From Lentibacillus sp. CBA3610 (GTDB lineage Bacteria > Bacillota > Bacilli > Bacillales > Amphibacillaceae): a DNA stretch of 64,000 nucleotides. Below are positions 15,161 to 22,965 of this stretch, in pieces (within the stretch, counting starts at the first letter, position 1; each line of letters starts with the position of its first letter). The position numbers and the translations under genes are program-made. The notes beneath the pieces are model-generated. The model made no database searches. It was not told the origin of the DNA and worked only from the letters and a program-made list of their open reading frames with translations. Location of the stretch: NCBI RefSeq assembly GCF_013373365.1, contig NZ_CP035925.1, forward strand, positions 1,922,001-1,986,000, in the 5' to 3' direction.

Positions 15161-17548
15161 TCATCCAGGAAATTCCTCCAAATTGTCATCAATGAGATGA
15201 ACTTCATTTTCATTCAAGCCAAACGCTGCTGCTGTATATTGGTCGATTTGGTCATTCAGTTCTTCCTCCTTCTCAGCCAACTGAACAAACACCTGTTTCC
15301 TGTTCCAAAAATATTCGAGCCAGTCATTTTTTTTAGTAAGGGATAATCGTCTCAGCTTACCGATTTGTTCAAGCCATTCGTCAGCATCCCACTCATAAAA
15401 CGATTGAAATCTGACAGGCAACTTATCGATTTTCAACGCATGCAGCATAACGTTTTCCATCGCGTTCAACACCTTGCTTTTATCATGCTGCAGATCAAGC
15501 ATTTGACTCACAGCTTCCGAAATTCGCTTCTCTTCCTGTTCAGACACATCGGGAACAGGGAACATTTTCAGATCTTTCACTTTAAATTGCGGAAATGTTT
15601 TGCGCTGGAACTTATCAAATTTATGAATGAACCAGAACGTTATGATCTTGGAATTTATCACACCAAGCAAGAACAGCGGGTCCTTCTGAAAGTCAATAAT
15701 ATTGTTGGAATTGCGGTCATTGAGCATGTCTTTTTCCGTATAAACCGCATGGATGGCATATTTTGAGTTTGCAGGAATCTGCCTCACCAAAATTCTTGGG
15801 GAAGAGAAAATATCTTCACTTCTCTTGGCGGCCAGGTGCGGGCCATATCGAAGCCAGCTGCCGCCCCAATCTATATGATAGCGGCACACATCCCGCCCTT
15901 CCAAATACATCCAATACGTGTCATCAACCTGAAAATCACTGTGATAAATCCTGTTCTCTTTCATATCTTTCGTTTGTTCCGGATTGCCCCTGCCAACTTC
16001 ATATGCGACTAATCCCGATTTCACCGTCGCGACCGAACCTAAATCAGGATTCCCTGTTTCAATTTTTTTCAGGACATCAGCAACTTTCTTATTTTTCATA
16101 AGGGAAATATTAATGATGCTTTGTTCGTTTAGCAATTCTGCAGGATGTACTTCAGCAACGATGTCGACACTTTCGTTAACATATTCGCCAAGCTTAACAG
16201 TTGTCGGTCCGGTTTTTTGGAAAATCAGCAAGCATGTATCAACATCTGCCTGTTCAAACATCCGGTGAGGTATATTGATAATTTTCAAATTGCCGGTCTG
16301 TTCCAGCAAAAACTGCCGCATTTTTTTACATGACTCGATTGTCAGGAAGTTATTCGGGACAATAAAGCCTAACCATCCGCCTTCTTTCAGCAAATGATAG
16401 GACCGCTCGATAAATAATAAATATGTATTGATCTGATATTCCGTCAGTTTATAATGACGTCTGAAATAGCTTTTCTCTTGGTTTGTGAACCCTTCATTTC
16501 TGGCAAAAATGTACGGAGGATTGCCGATAATGATATCAAAGCCGCCGTCAGCCATGACTTCCGGAAACTCCTGATGCCAGTCAAATGCCCGCTCCGAAAT
16601 GTCCAGGTGATCGATAATGGCATTGCCGGTTTTCAGGTTTTTATCAAGTGTCGGCCAATTATCTTGTCCGGCAGCCGATTTGAGCCAAAATGACAGTTTG
16701 GCCAGGTCAAGGCTTTCTTCATTTAATTCAACCCCGAACAGATTGTCAGTACCAATATTCCCTTTTGTCGTATCATTCATTTTAGTCCACTCAGTCTGTA
16801 ACATCTCATAGGCCATGGTCAGAAAAGCACCACTGCCCGCAGCCGGATCGAGAATTTTAACAGATTTCAAATGGCGCCGCCACTCCTGATGACATTCGAT
16901 GTCGTCACCAGAGTAAATTTCACGTAATTCCCGCTTCCTATCGTCAATCCAATTCAGCAACGTCTCCTGCAGCAATAACCTGGTGATATCGGGGGATGTA
17001 TAAAATATACCATCTTGCTTCCGTTTCCCCTGCTGAAGACTATCATGTTTATCCGTCATGTCTTCCATACCATTAATCGACTGTTCAAAAACATAGCCAA
17101 GTACACTGACATCAAGATCTGACGCAAAATCATAATCGATGATCGCTTCAAACACAGGAAAAATACGATCCGTCACGACCAATTGATCCAAAACATCATC
17201 TTTATGTAACAACTTGCTATTGAATATACCTGAATTTTCTTTTGCAATTGAGCGGAACAAACCGCTTAGTTTTTCCCAGGACTTCATCCCGCCCATATCA
17301 GAATGCTGTGCAGCTTGTACAATGTTCCTGAGCGCGTTTCGGGGCATCAGCTTATAATCTTCAATGAAACGGATAAATAACAACCGACCGAGGATTTTCT
17401 GTGTTTTGTCAAAAAGAACACGTTTACTCAACTGACTGTTTTGCTCCAGCAAATGCGTAAATAAGGCATAGCGCACTTTTTCATAATCCTGATAAAACGT
17501 TTTAGCTATTGCTTTTTCTTTCCGGATCCCAAATTCTTTAACGGTCAT
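15161..17548 (-). CDS. N6-adenine DNA methylase, Eco57I/type IIG-like, without visible nuclease domain
   Basis: A 795-aa protein (from ATG 17548; a TTG at 17584 is less likely). Residues 1-190 are helical, with a KRKQDGIFYTSPDITRLLL segment typical of Eco57I-like methylases. Motif I DPAAGSGAF is at about 234-242 and motif IV NPPY at 343-346, so it should methylate adenine at N6. The C-terminal half from about 420 looks like a TaqI-type target recognition domain plus helices. Type IIG enzymes of this family usually have about 1000 aa with an N-terminal PD-(D/E)XK nuclease; I see none here and no separate endonuclease gene. It may be an orphan methylase or a remnant of a larger enzyme. Confidence 0.8.
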   Translation of the reverse strand: MTVKEFGIRKEKAIAKTFYQDYEKVRYALFTHLLEQNSQLSKRVLFDKTQKILGRLLFIRFIEDYKLMPRNALRNIVQAAQHSDMGGMKSWEKLSGLFRSIAKENSGIFNSKLLHKDDVLDQLVVTDRIFPVFEAIIDYDFASDLDVSVLGYVFEQSINGMEDMTDKHDSLQQGKRKQDGIFYTSPDITRLLLQETLLNWIDDRKRELREIYSGDDIECHQEWRRHLKSVKILDPAAGSGAFLTMAYEMLQTEWTKMNDTTKGNIGTDNLFGVELNEESLDLAKLSFWLKSAAGQDNWPTLDKNLKTGNAIIDHLDISERAFDWHQEFPEVMADGGFDIIIGNPPYIFARNEGFTNQEKSYFRRHYKLTEYQINTYLLFIERSYHLLKEGGWLGFIVPNNFLTIESCKKMRQFLLEQTGNLKIINIPHRMFEQADVDTCLLIFQKTGPTTVKLGEYVNESVDIVAEVHPAELLNEQSIINISLMKNKKVADVLKKIETGNPDLGSVATVKSGLVAYEVGRGNPEQTKDMKENRIYHSDFQVDDTYWMYLEGRDVCRYHIDWGGSWLRYGPHLAAKRSEDIFSSPRILVRQIPANSKYAIHAVYTEKDMLNDRNSNNIIDFQKDPLFLLGVINSKIITFWFIHKFDKFQRKTFPQFKVKDLKMFPVPDVSEQEEKRISEAVSQMLDLQHDKSKVLNAMENVMLHALKIDKLPVRFQSFYEWDADEWLEQIGKLRRLSLTKKNDWLEYFWNRKQVFVQLAEKEEELNDQIDQYTAAAFGLNENEVHLIDDNLEEFPG

Positions 17549-17584
17549 CGTATCACCTATTTCAGCAGATGTTGCATAATTCAA

Positions 17585-17918
17585 TTACACGGTCAATTCC
17601 ACAAGATTACCTTCAGGATCTTCTATCAGACTTTCATAATAGCCGTCACCTGTGACACGGGGACCATTAACAAGGCGATAACCATCATTTTGTAAATGAG
17701 CTGTTTTTTGATCGACGGCCTCCCTGCTCCCCAGGGAAAAGGCAATATGGGCGCATCCTATCCTATTATCCTGTTGCGGCTTATCTATCCCTGACTTTAC
17801 ACATAATTTCCAAACGTGCACCTTCGTCAAACGTCAGAAAATAAGATTGGAATTCTTTATCTTTATTGTAATACTTTGTGTTTGCTTTACCGTCAAAATA
17901 CGTTACATAAGTGGACAT
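17585..17918 (-). pseudogene. VOC/glyoxalase family gene, 5'-truncated and frameshifted
   Basis: The C-terminal 70 residues (IGCAHIAFSLGSREAVD to DPEGNLVELTV) are a clear vicinal oxygen chelate half-domain. The N-terminal part continues in another frame upstream (YVTYFDGKANTKYYNKD to LEIMCK). One extra base near 17800 breaks the frame, and the first 20 or so residues of the family are absent before ATG 17918. It ends 36 bases before the methylase start. It probably descends from a small dioxygenase or resistance-type VOC gene. Confidence 0.7.
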
Positions 17919-17954
17919 CCACTTTTATGCAAGGGAAAACACATTAGGCTTAAC

Positions 17955-18260
17955 TTATTTGCTTTCTATCTCATAGGTTTCCGGTGACTCGCGAACAATT
18001 TCCATAACATTTACATCAAGAGCCTTTGCGATTTCTTTAATTGTATCTATTGATAAATTTTGGTTTGCATTCTCAATCCTGGAAATGACACTTTGCTTTG
18101 TCTTTAGCGCTTCAGCAAGTTCAATTTGTGTAAGATGTTTTTTTTTACGTAAATGTATAATGTTGCGGGCAATTACGTACTCAAGTTCGCTATCTTCCCA
18201 CTCCTGACGAAATTTGGGGTCTTTTAACCTTTCTTCAAGTTTCTTTTTTAGATAGCTCAT
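17955..18260 (-). CDS. HigA-type helix-turn-helix antitoxin
   Basis: A 101-aa protein. Residues 35-90 are a Cro/cI-type HTH (HLRKKKHLTQIELAEALKTK then SVISRIENANQNLSIDTI). The N-terminal part (EERLKDPKFRQEWE) is typical of HigA antitoxins of HigBA modules. It overlaps the end of the toxin gene by four bases, the usual toxin-first HigBA order. It should bind the toxin and repress the shared promoter. The gene is intact whereas the toxin is broken. Confidence 0.8.
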   Translation of the reverse strand: MSYLKKKLEERLKDPKFRQEWEDSELEYVIARNIIHLRKKKHLTQIELAEALKTKQSVISRIENANQNLSIDTIKEIAKALDVNVMEIVRESPETYEIESK

Positions 18261-18600
18261 TTCATTCCTCCCTTTTTTTGCCGCAAAAAATCATCCCGAT
18301 ACTTTTTTGCTCGTATGATTTCTTTTCTTGGTGTCTTTTGCTGTTTCTTTGTAAAACCATGAAGAAGTATCAATTTACCATCACGGTAATGGAAAAATAG
18401 GGTTCTAAAGATATTGGTTGAAAACTTTGTGCGTAATTCATAAATATCATCCTCTAGATAATCAACATGCGGCTTACCTATAAGATGGACCAAATTCCTC
18501 TAACAACCCGATTGATCTCATTACCTTTGCTTCATGTTTTTCAGAGAGAGAATCCAAAATTCATCAACAGGGGTTTCTCCATTTGGTTTTTGCAATTGTT
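18257..18600 (-). pseudogene. HigB/RelE-type toxin gene with frameshifts
   Basis: The last 78 codons are open (IGKPHVDYLEDDIYELRTKF, then FRTLFFHYRDGKLILLHGFT), a clear Gp49-like HigB C-terminal half. The expected N-terminal half is found upstream in two other frames: KPNGETPVDEF near 18585 and LDSLSEKHEAKVMRSIGLL near 18510-18560. Two small indels, one in a T run near 18560 and one near 18490, separate them. The toxin is therefore probably inactive, leaving a lone antitoxin. Confidence 0.7.
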
Positions 18601-18779
18601 TCCCAACGTTTATTTTCCATATCATAAATATAGCATATACTTCAATCGCCTTGTATAAAGTTATTGCTCCAGAACATCTCGTTTGGGTTTTCACCTCATC
18701 ATTTGCAGGCTTAAGTTAAAACAACTGCAATTGCATTTTCCTCAGCAACACCTCATTTCTATAAAAATAAGTTTATCTC

Positions 18780-18810
18780 TTGACCTCGAGTTAACTATAA
18801 GTAATAAGCT
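18780..18810 (+). promoter_or_regulatory. MerR-type promoter of the aldo/keto reductase gene
   Basis: TTGACC (18780-18785) and TAAGCT (18805-18810) are separated by 19 bases, too long for sigma-A alone but typical for MerR activators. The spacer begins TCGAGTTAACT. The same 14 bases ACCTCGAGTTAACT occur in the adh promoter (29014-29044) and before the merR gene (29172-29202). Confidence 0.75.
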
Positions 18811-19028
18811 TAATATGTAAGAGAAAAAGCGGGATGGATTGAACGGATGAAATTTTTATCTAAGTTCTGTATTCTCTTGCAAATTTAGGTTAAAAGGGAG
18901 CGTGGTATTATGGCAATCAAATAAGATAGCTATTATTACAGGTTGTTAATTATTTTAGTAAGCTAAAGTTGTCAGCGATTAAAGCAATCGCTTACCTTAA
19001 CTACAATTAAACGAAAGAAGGCAATAAA

Positions 19029-19904
19029 ATGGTATTAAATGAAACTTACACATTATCAAATGGCGTTAAGATTCCCAAGTTAGGTGCAGGCACATGGATG
19101 ATTGATAACGATACAGTTGTTCAAGTTGTAAAAGGCGCCCTTGATTCAGGATACCGTCATATCGACACGGCTGAAGCTTATCTTAATGAAAAAGGCGTAG
19201 GACGTGCTATTTGGGAATCTAATGTTGATCGTGACGATATCTTTGTCACGACAAAGCTTGATGGCAACATTAAAAATTATGATGAAGCTGTCAAAGCAAT
19301 TGATGAATCACTGAAACACTTGGAAATGGATTACATCGATTTAATGCTTATTCATAGTCCGCAGCCTTGGGCAGAATTCCGTGATGAGAATAACCATTAC
19401 TTCGAAGAGAATTTAGAAGCTTGGCGTGCCTTAGAAGAGGCTTATGAAGCAGGGAAACTACGAGCAATCGGCGTTTCTAACTTTGAACAAAGGGATTTGG
19501 AAAATCTAATTAATCATGGCAAAATCAAACCAATGGTAAATCAAATCCTTACGCACATTACAAATGTTCCCACAGGCGTAATTGATTACAGTCACAGTCA
19601 GGATATTGTTGTCGAAGCCTACTCACCAATTGCTCACGGTGCAATTCTTGATCATCCTGCTGTTAAAGAAATTGCTGAAAAATACGAGGTTTCACCTGCT
19701 CAATTAAGTATTCGCTATGTCTTACAATTAGGTACAGTGGCATTGCCTAAATCTACCAATAAGGACCATATGAAAAATAATACGGCAGTAGACTTTACTA
19801 TCTCTGACGAAGATATGAAAGCTCTCAATGACCTGCCCCTTATCGAAACTTATGGTGACGATGAGGATCAGCCTGTCTTTCGTTCACAATACAAAAATAA
19901 GTAA
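19029..19904 (+). CDS. Aldo/keto reductase (glyoxal/methylglyoxal reductase type)
   Basis: A 291-aa TIM-barrel NADPH-dependent reductase. The catalytic tetrad is visible: Asp46 and Tyr51 (HIDTAEAYLNE), Lys76 (VTTKL) and His109 (LMLIHS). The motif IGVSNF and LPKST near the end bind NADPH. It resembles YvgN/YtbE, which reduce methylglyoxal, glyoxal and other aldehydes. A 19-bp-spaced MerR promoter about 220 bases upstream links it to the MerR regulator at 29231. ATG 19029 is preceded by GAAAGAAGG. Confidence 0.88.
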   Translation: MVLNETYTLSNGVKIPKLGAGTWMIDNDTVVQVVKGALDSGYRHIDTAEAYLNEKGVGRAIWESNVDRDDIFVTTKLDGNIKNYDEAVKAIDESLKHLEMDYIDLMLIHSPQPWAEFRDENNHYFEENLEAWRALEEAYEAGKLRAIGVSNFEQRDLENLINHGKIKPMVNQILTHITNVPTGVIDYSHSQDIVVEAYSPIAHGAILDHPAVKEIAEKYEVSPAQLSIRYVLQLGTVALPKSTNKDHMKNNTAVDFTISDEDMKALNDLPLIETYGDDEDQPVFRSQYKNK

Positions 19905-19911
19905 TACATGT

Positions 19912-19939
19912 TAACCACTCAGTGATTCACTGAGTGGTT
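19912..19939. terminator. Stem-loop after the aldo/keto reductase gene
   Basis: TTAACCACTCAGTGA and TCACTGAGTGGTTA form a nearly perfect hairpin 8 bases after the stop. No T run follows, so termination strength is uncertain. Confidence 0.6.
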
Positions 19940-20267
19940 AGCGTTACAAAAGGTATTTTCGAGAGAATGGTAAATAGTCTCTTGTCCCCCTTTTTCGGCC
20001 ATGTTTCTGTGATGATTTCCCCATCCTTGAATCGGCAATTGACTGATACATTTCTCCGATAAAAAGAACAGAATTTAACTCGATCTCCCTCCGTATATTT
20101 CCAACGTCCTCCCCCCTAGTGCAGAACATGCGATTCTATATAACTACGACTATTTTACCGTATATTCGATTTTTAGGAGGGTATTATAAACACAAAAAAG
20201 ACTGAATCGTTATTTGATCCAGCCCGAATTTGTATAGAGATTTATTAAACAGATATATTACCCAAAG

Positions 20268-20498
20268 CTATGCCTGAACCTCCTCTGCTTTCTTCGCCTC
20301 AAATCCCATCTTATTAATTCGCTCAATAATAGCCGAAATGCAAACCAGATTCCGATCAAATGTTACAGAGCCCTTTTCAAGTTCCCAGCTAACATTCACT
20401 TCAATGATTCCCTCCATTTTCAAGAGTGATTTTTCCACTTTAGCCGGGCAATTTACACAATGCATCCCTCGCACATCCAGATAAACTGTTTCGATCAT
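20268..20498 (-). CDS. Heavy-metal-associated (HMA) domain protein, CopZ-like
   Basis: A 76-aa single HMA domain with the metal-binding loop GMHCVNC, typical of copper or zinc chaperones such as CopZ and MerP. The fold pattern beta-alpha-beta-beta-alpha-beta fits the length. ATG 20498 follows GGAGGCGGTGATCG. No copA or csoR is adjacent, so its partner ATPase must lie elsewhere, and the copper assignment is inference. Confidence 0.8.
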   Translation of the reverse strand: MIETVYLDVRGMHCVNCPAKVEKSLLKMEGIIEVNVSWELEKGSVTFDRNLVCISAIIERINKMGFEAKKAEEVQA

Positions 20499-20634
20499 AA
20501 ACGATCACCGCCTCCAGTAATAATAATACATTCTATGTTTGCCTGTGGCGGCTTAGAACGAAGCAGAAGGATGTATCTGTAACTGACAACATTGTGTCAT
20601 TGTTCTATAATCGCACAAGTTCCATTCCCATCAT
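20499..20634. other. Intergenic flank next to the IS605-type element
   Basis: No gene is seen. The bases 20615-20634, read on the minus strand, follow the predicted right end of the element and would be the guide segment if the element's RNA is still made. Confidence 0.35.
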
Positions 20635-20671
20635 GTGAACCTCTCCACCTAAATCCGAGACTTTGATGGAG
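20635..20671 (-). ncRNA. Possible omega-RNA 3' hairpin at the IS right end
   Basis: On the minus strand CTCCATCAAAGTCTCGG continues to ATTTAGGTGGAG, forming a stem CTCCA/TGGAG, followed by AGGTTCAC. In TnpB elements the guide RNA overlaps the 3' end of tnpB and ends with a hairpin plus TTCAC-like bases at the right end; the following chromosomal bases serve as the guide. This is placement by analogy, not proof of expression. Confidence 0.4.
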
Positions 20672-20747
20672 CATCCCTTATCTTGAATAAACCACAAAAT
20701 CCAGCTGTGTAATCCCTTACAGAATCACTGCGCCGAATCAAGGGCAA

Positions 20748-22063
20748 TTAACGAAGACAAGGTCTGTTGTGTTCTTTTTGACAATTCAGGAACTTTTGCC
20801 TGAAGTGCCAACACTTCTTTTCAGAAATGAATTTTTGGATGCCGCGAATAAAATAACGGGCACCGATATTGTAAGAAGCCGACAAATCCGCATGATAAAC
20901 TTTCCCTGACGTAAATGTGGCAAGGTCTTTTTTATCATTTCTTTTCAGTTTCCCGGATCCATCGAATGCAAGCGCACTGGTATTCCGTGCGTTAATGCGT
21001 GACATTCGCATGCCTGCATAATGCGCCATTTCCTCGATCTTGTTTTGAATCCCTTTCTTTCGCCAATACCGGAGTTTGAAGCGAAGTTTTTTCGCTCCCC
21101 AATGGTTTTTGGGCATTTTCATCTTATCGAGGAATTCGAAAACAATCACATCACAGCCATGTGTTTTCGCGAACATTACGATTTCGTGTGCGGTGTTGTT
21201 GACGATCTGCTTCTGTAATCCATTGATTCGCCGCCAAAAATTTGGCGCCTGAATGTAACCCGACATCGCCTGAGCTTTTCGCAGTTTGTTCGTCATCGTG
21301 TACAACTGGTTTTTTTTTTGGATTGATTGATAAATTTCCTATCCAAGACAGTGCCCCTTGCATCCATAATCGAACAAACGGCTGAATTCGTGATTCCCAG
21401 GTCGACAGCGCAGATCTTTTGGTCGTTTATGTTCTTTTTCGAAAGTTCTACGTTCGATTCATAGCTGATATGTAAAAAATACTTCTTTCCAACCTTAACA
21501 AGCTTGGGATTGCATTCCTTCCAATCCCAGACACCACGCTTATATAAATCCTGTTCCTTAAATTCAATATCGATCCAAACCCAATCATTTTGATGAAAAA
21601 TTTTAATTTGGGCTGTGTTCTCAGAATGATGTTTAAACATGTTGCCGCGATAAAATACGGGAAATTCCTTATGTTCCAACTGTAATTGAGGTGGATTCTT
21701 GTTGAATTTCTTTCCCTCAGAAAGCACCACAGCTTTTTCTTCTTCCCAATTTTTATAATTGGAACGAAAACTTTTGACTTTTCCAAAGGCTGCAGCAATC
21801 ACTCCTCTTCTAAAGTAAGAAGGGAATTTATAGAAACGGGTATTAAATTCCCGATATTTTGGATGAGGGTTTGATTTGGTTGTATGAATCAGTTTTTCGA
21901 CAGCAGGAACGATGGAATTCGTTGTATAATCATCTAAATTGACAAATTCGTTATCGATTACTTCCATGATAAACGTTAACGCTTGGTTATAGATTGCCAG
22001 CGTCTCATCGAAAATGCAGCTCTGATTGGTTACTTTATGACGCAGCGTTTTAGCAACTTTCAT
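20748..22063 (-). pseudogene. tnpB: TnpB-family RNA-guided nuclease gene in two frames
   Basis: Codons from 22063 to about 21310 encode the N-terminal half with RuvC-I Asp in CAVDLGITNSAV. The second half, 21305-20748, encodes RuvC-II Glu in VIVFEFLDKMKMPKNHWG and RuvC-III Asp in HADLSASYNIGARYF. The two halves are separated by a run of ten A (minus strand, 21310-21319). One more A, or a -1 ribosomal slip, would join them into a protein of about 440 aa. The segment between RuvC-II and RuvC-III (NTSALAFDGSGKLKRNDKKD) lacks the usual CxxC zinc finger. It may be active by slippage or dead. Confidence 0.75.
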
Positions 22064-22154
22064 CCTCAAACCCCTGCTTCCGAAAATATGTTCCCCTGTG
22101 ATATATCGATTATATCAAATTAGAACTCAGTTGTATATGGAAAAGAGTGATTAT

Positions 22155-22529
22155 ATGAAGGATTATAATAGAAATGGACACACTTATTTTAGGTTGTTGA
22201 AACAAAATACAGGCATAAATGTATCAATCAAGATGTCATGACAAGGTTAAAGAAACTTTCCGGTAATCTGTTTTCCAAGTGGCATTGCGACATAATCGAA
22301 ATGAACGTTGAGGAGGACCAAATTCATATTTTATTTGATGTACCGCCCCAGATTCATTTAGCCAATACCATCAATAATTTTAAAACAGTTACGTCCCGAT
22401 ATATCCGCAAAGAATTTCCGTAACATCTGAAAAGGTATTATTAGAACCCTGTTTTTGGAGCCGAAGTATATGATTTTAACGGCTGGCGGCGTAACGATTG
22501 ATATTATAAAAAAATATATAGAGGAATAA
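22155..22529 (+). pseudogene. tnpA: Degenerate IS200/IS605 Y1 transposase
   Basis: The middle is well preserved: DVMTRLKKLSGNLFSKWHCD, IIEMNVEEDQIHILFDVPPQ (the HUH-like His motif region, here IHI), then NTINNFKTVTSRYIRKEFP. The N-terminal part after MKDYNRNGHTYF has a deletion removing the HLVFVTKYR segment. The C-terminal part has a stop and two frameshifts, but YMILTAGGVTIDIIKKYIEE-like coding can still be read up to 22529. The gene cannot make an active transposase. Confidence 0.8.
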
Positions 22530-22543
22530 GGCGAATCAAGACC

Positions 22544-22598
22544 TTAGCGACTAACCCCCACTAAATCATAAGATTTTGAAGGGGGAATGCGTCGCTAA
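22544..22598. repeat. Left-end hairpin of the IS605-type element
   Basis: TTAGCGAC (22544-22551) pairs with GTCGCTAA (22591-22598), CCCCC with GGGGG, and AAATC with GATTT around a TTAT-type loop. Such subterminal hairpins are what Y1 transposases recognise. Confidence 0.6.
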
Positions 22599-22868
22599 TT
22601 TTTGTTCAAAATGATAATCAAAAGAAAAAACCCTTTGAATTCTTGTTCTTTCATGATGGCAACGCTTAAAATCAACCGAATACTTTTCGGCATTGTCTGC
22701 CATTACCAATAAAGGGTTACTTTTCTGACGCTCTTTTAAAGAATACTCTCGAATAGCTTCTCTTACAACTTCTGCTTCTGACCATCCTTTGCTGGCAGCC
22801 AGGTCTTTTACGGTTTTATCGTCTTCATTGGTCATATGATATTGTTTTCGTTTCATTGGATTTTCCAT
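22566..22868 (-). CDS. Ribbon-helix-helix antitoxin-like protein, C-terminus altered by IS insertion
   Basis: From ATG 22868 (ribosome site AGGAGGG) the protein begins MENPMKRKQYHMTNEDD, followed by VKDLAASKGWSEAEVVREAI, a ribbon-helix-helix or CopG-like DNA-binding fold common in antitoxins. The last ~25 codons fall within and next to the IS605 left end and look out of place (FSFDYHFEQKLATH), so the native C-terminus, which would bind the toxin, has been lost. No toxin gene is next to it. A frame extension upstream to 22961 crosses the promoter and is ignored. Confidence 0.6.
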   Translation of the reverse strand: MENPMKRKQYHMTNEDDKTVKDLAASKGWSEAEVVREAIREYSLKERQKSNPLLVMADNAEKYSVDFKRCHHERTRIQRVFSFDYHFEQKLATHSPFKIL

Positions 22869-22889
22869 TTTAATCCCTCCTACACACAA

Positions 22890-22918
22890 ATTATATAAAA
22901 AGTGTGTATGTAAGTCGA
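22890..22918 (-). promoter_or_regulatory. Promoter of the ribbon-helix-helix gene
   Basis: On the minus strand TCGACT (-35) and TATAAT (-10) are 17 bases apart, 22 bases before the ATG. It is a good sigma-A promoter. Confidence 0.6.
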
Positions 22919-22965
22919 TACTAAACACCCTGTCATTACCAAAATAGCGATAATGAGTCAACCTT

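Larger units (their letters stand above)
20635..22598 (-). mobile_element. IS605-type insertion sequence (divergent tnpA and tnpB)
   Basis: The element holds a decayed Y1 transposase gene (22155-22529, plus strand) and a tnpB gene (20748-22063, minus strand), arranged divergently as in IS605. A long imperfect hairpin at 22544-22598 would be the left end. The right end is set at GTTCAC (minus strand, 20635-20640), just after a stem-loop. There are no inverted repeats or target duplications, as expected for this family. The left end lies inside the 3' part of the antitoxin-like gene at 22566-22868. Confidence 0.65.

Noticed and set aside
19944..20129. 61-codon open frame on the minus strand after the aldo/keto reductase
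   Set aside because: No ribosome site in register and no family resemblance; judged chance, though a remnant cannot be excluded.
21151..21363. Third frame over the TnpB junction (70 codons)
   Set aside because: It needs nine A in the run and then leaves the TnpB pattern at once; only the 11-A reading joins both RuvC halves.
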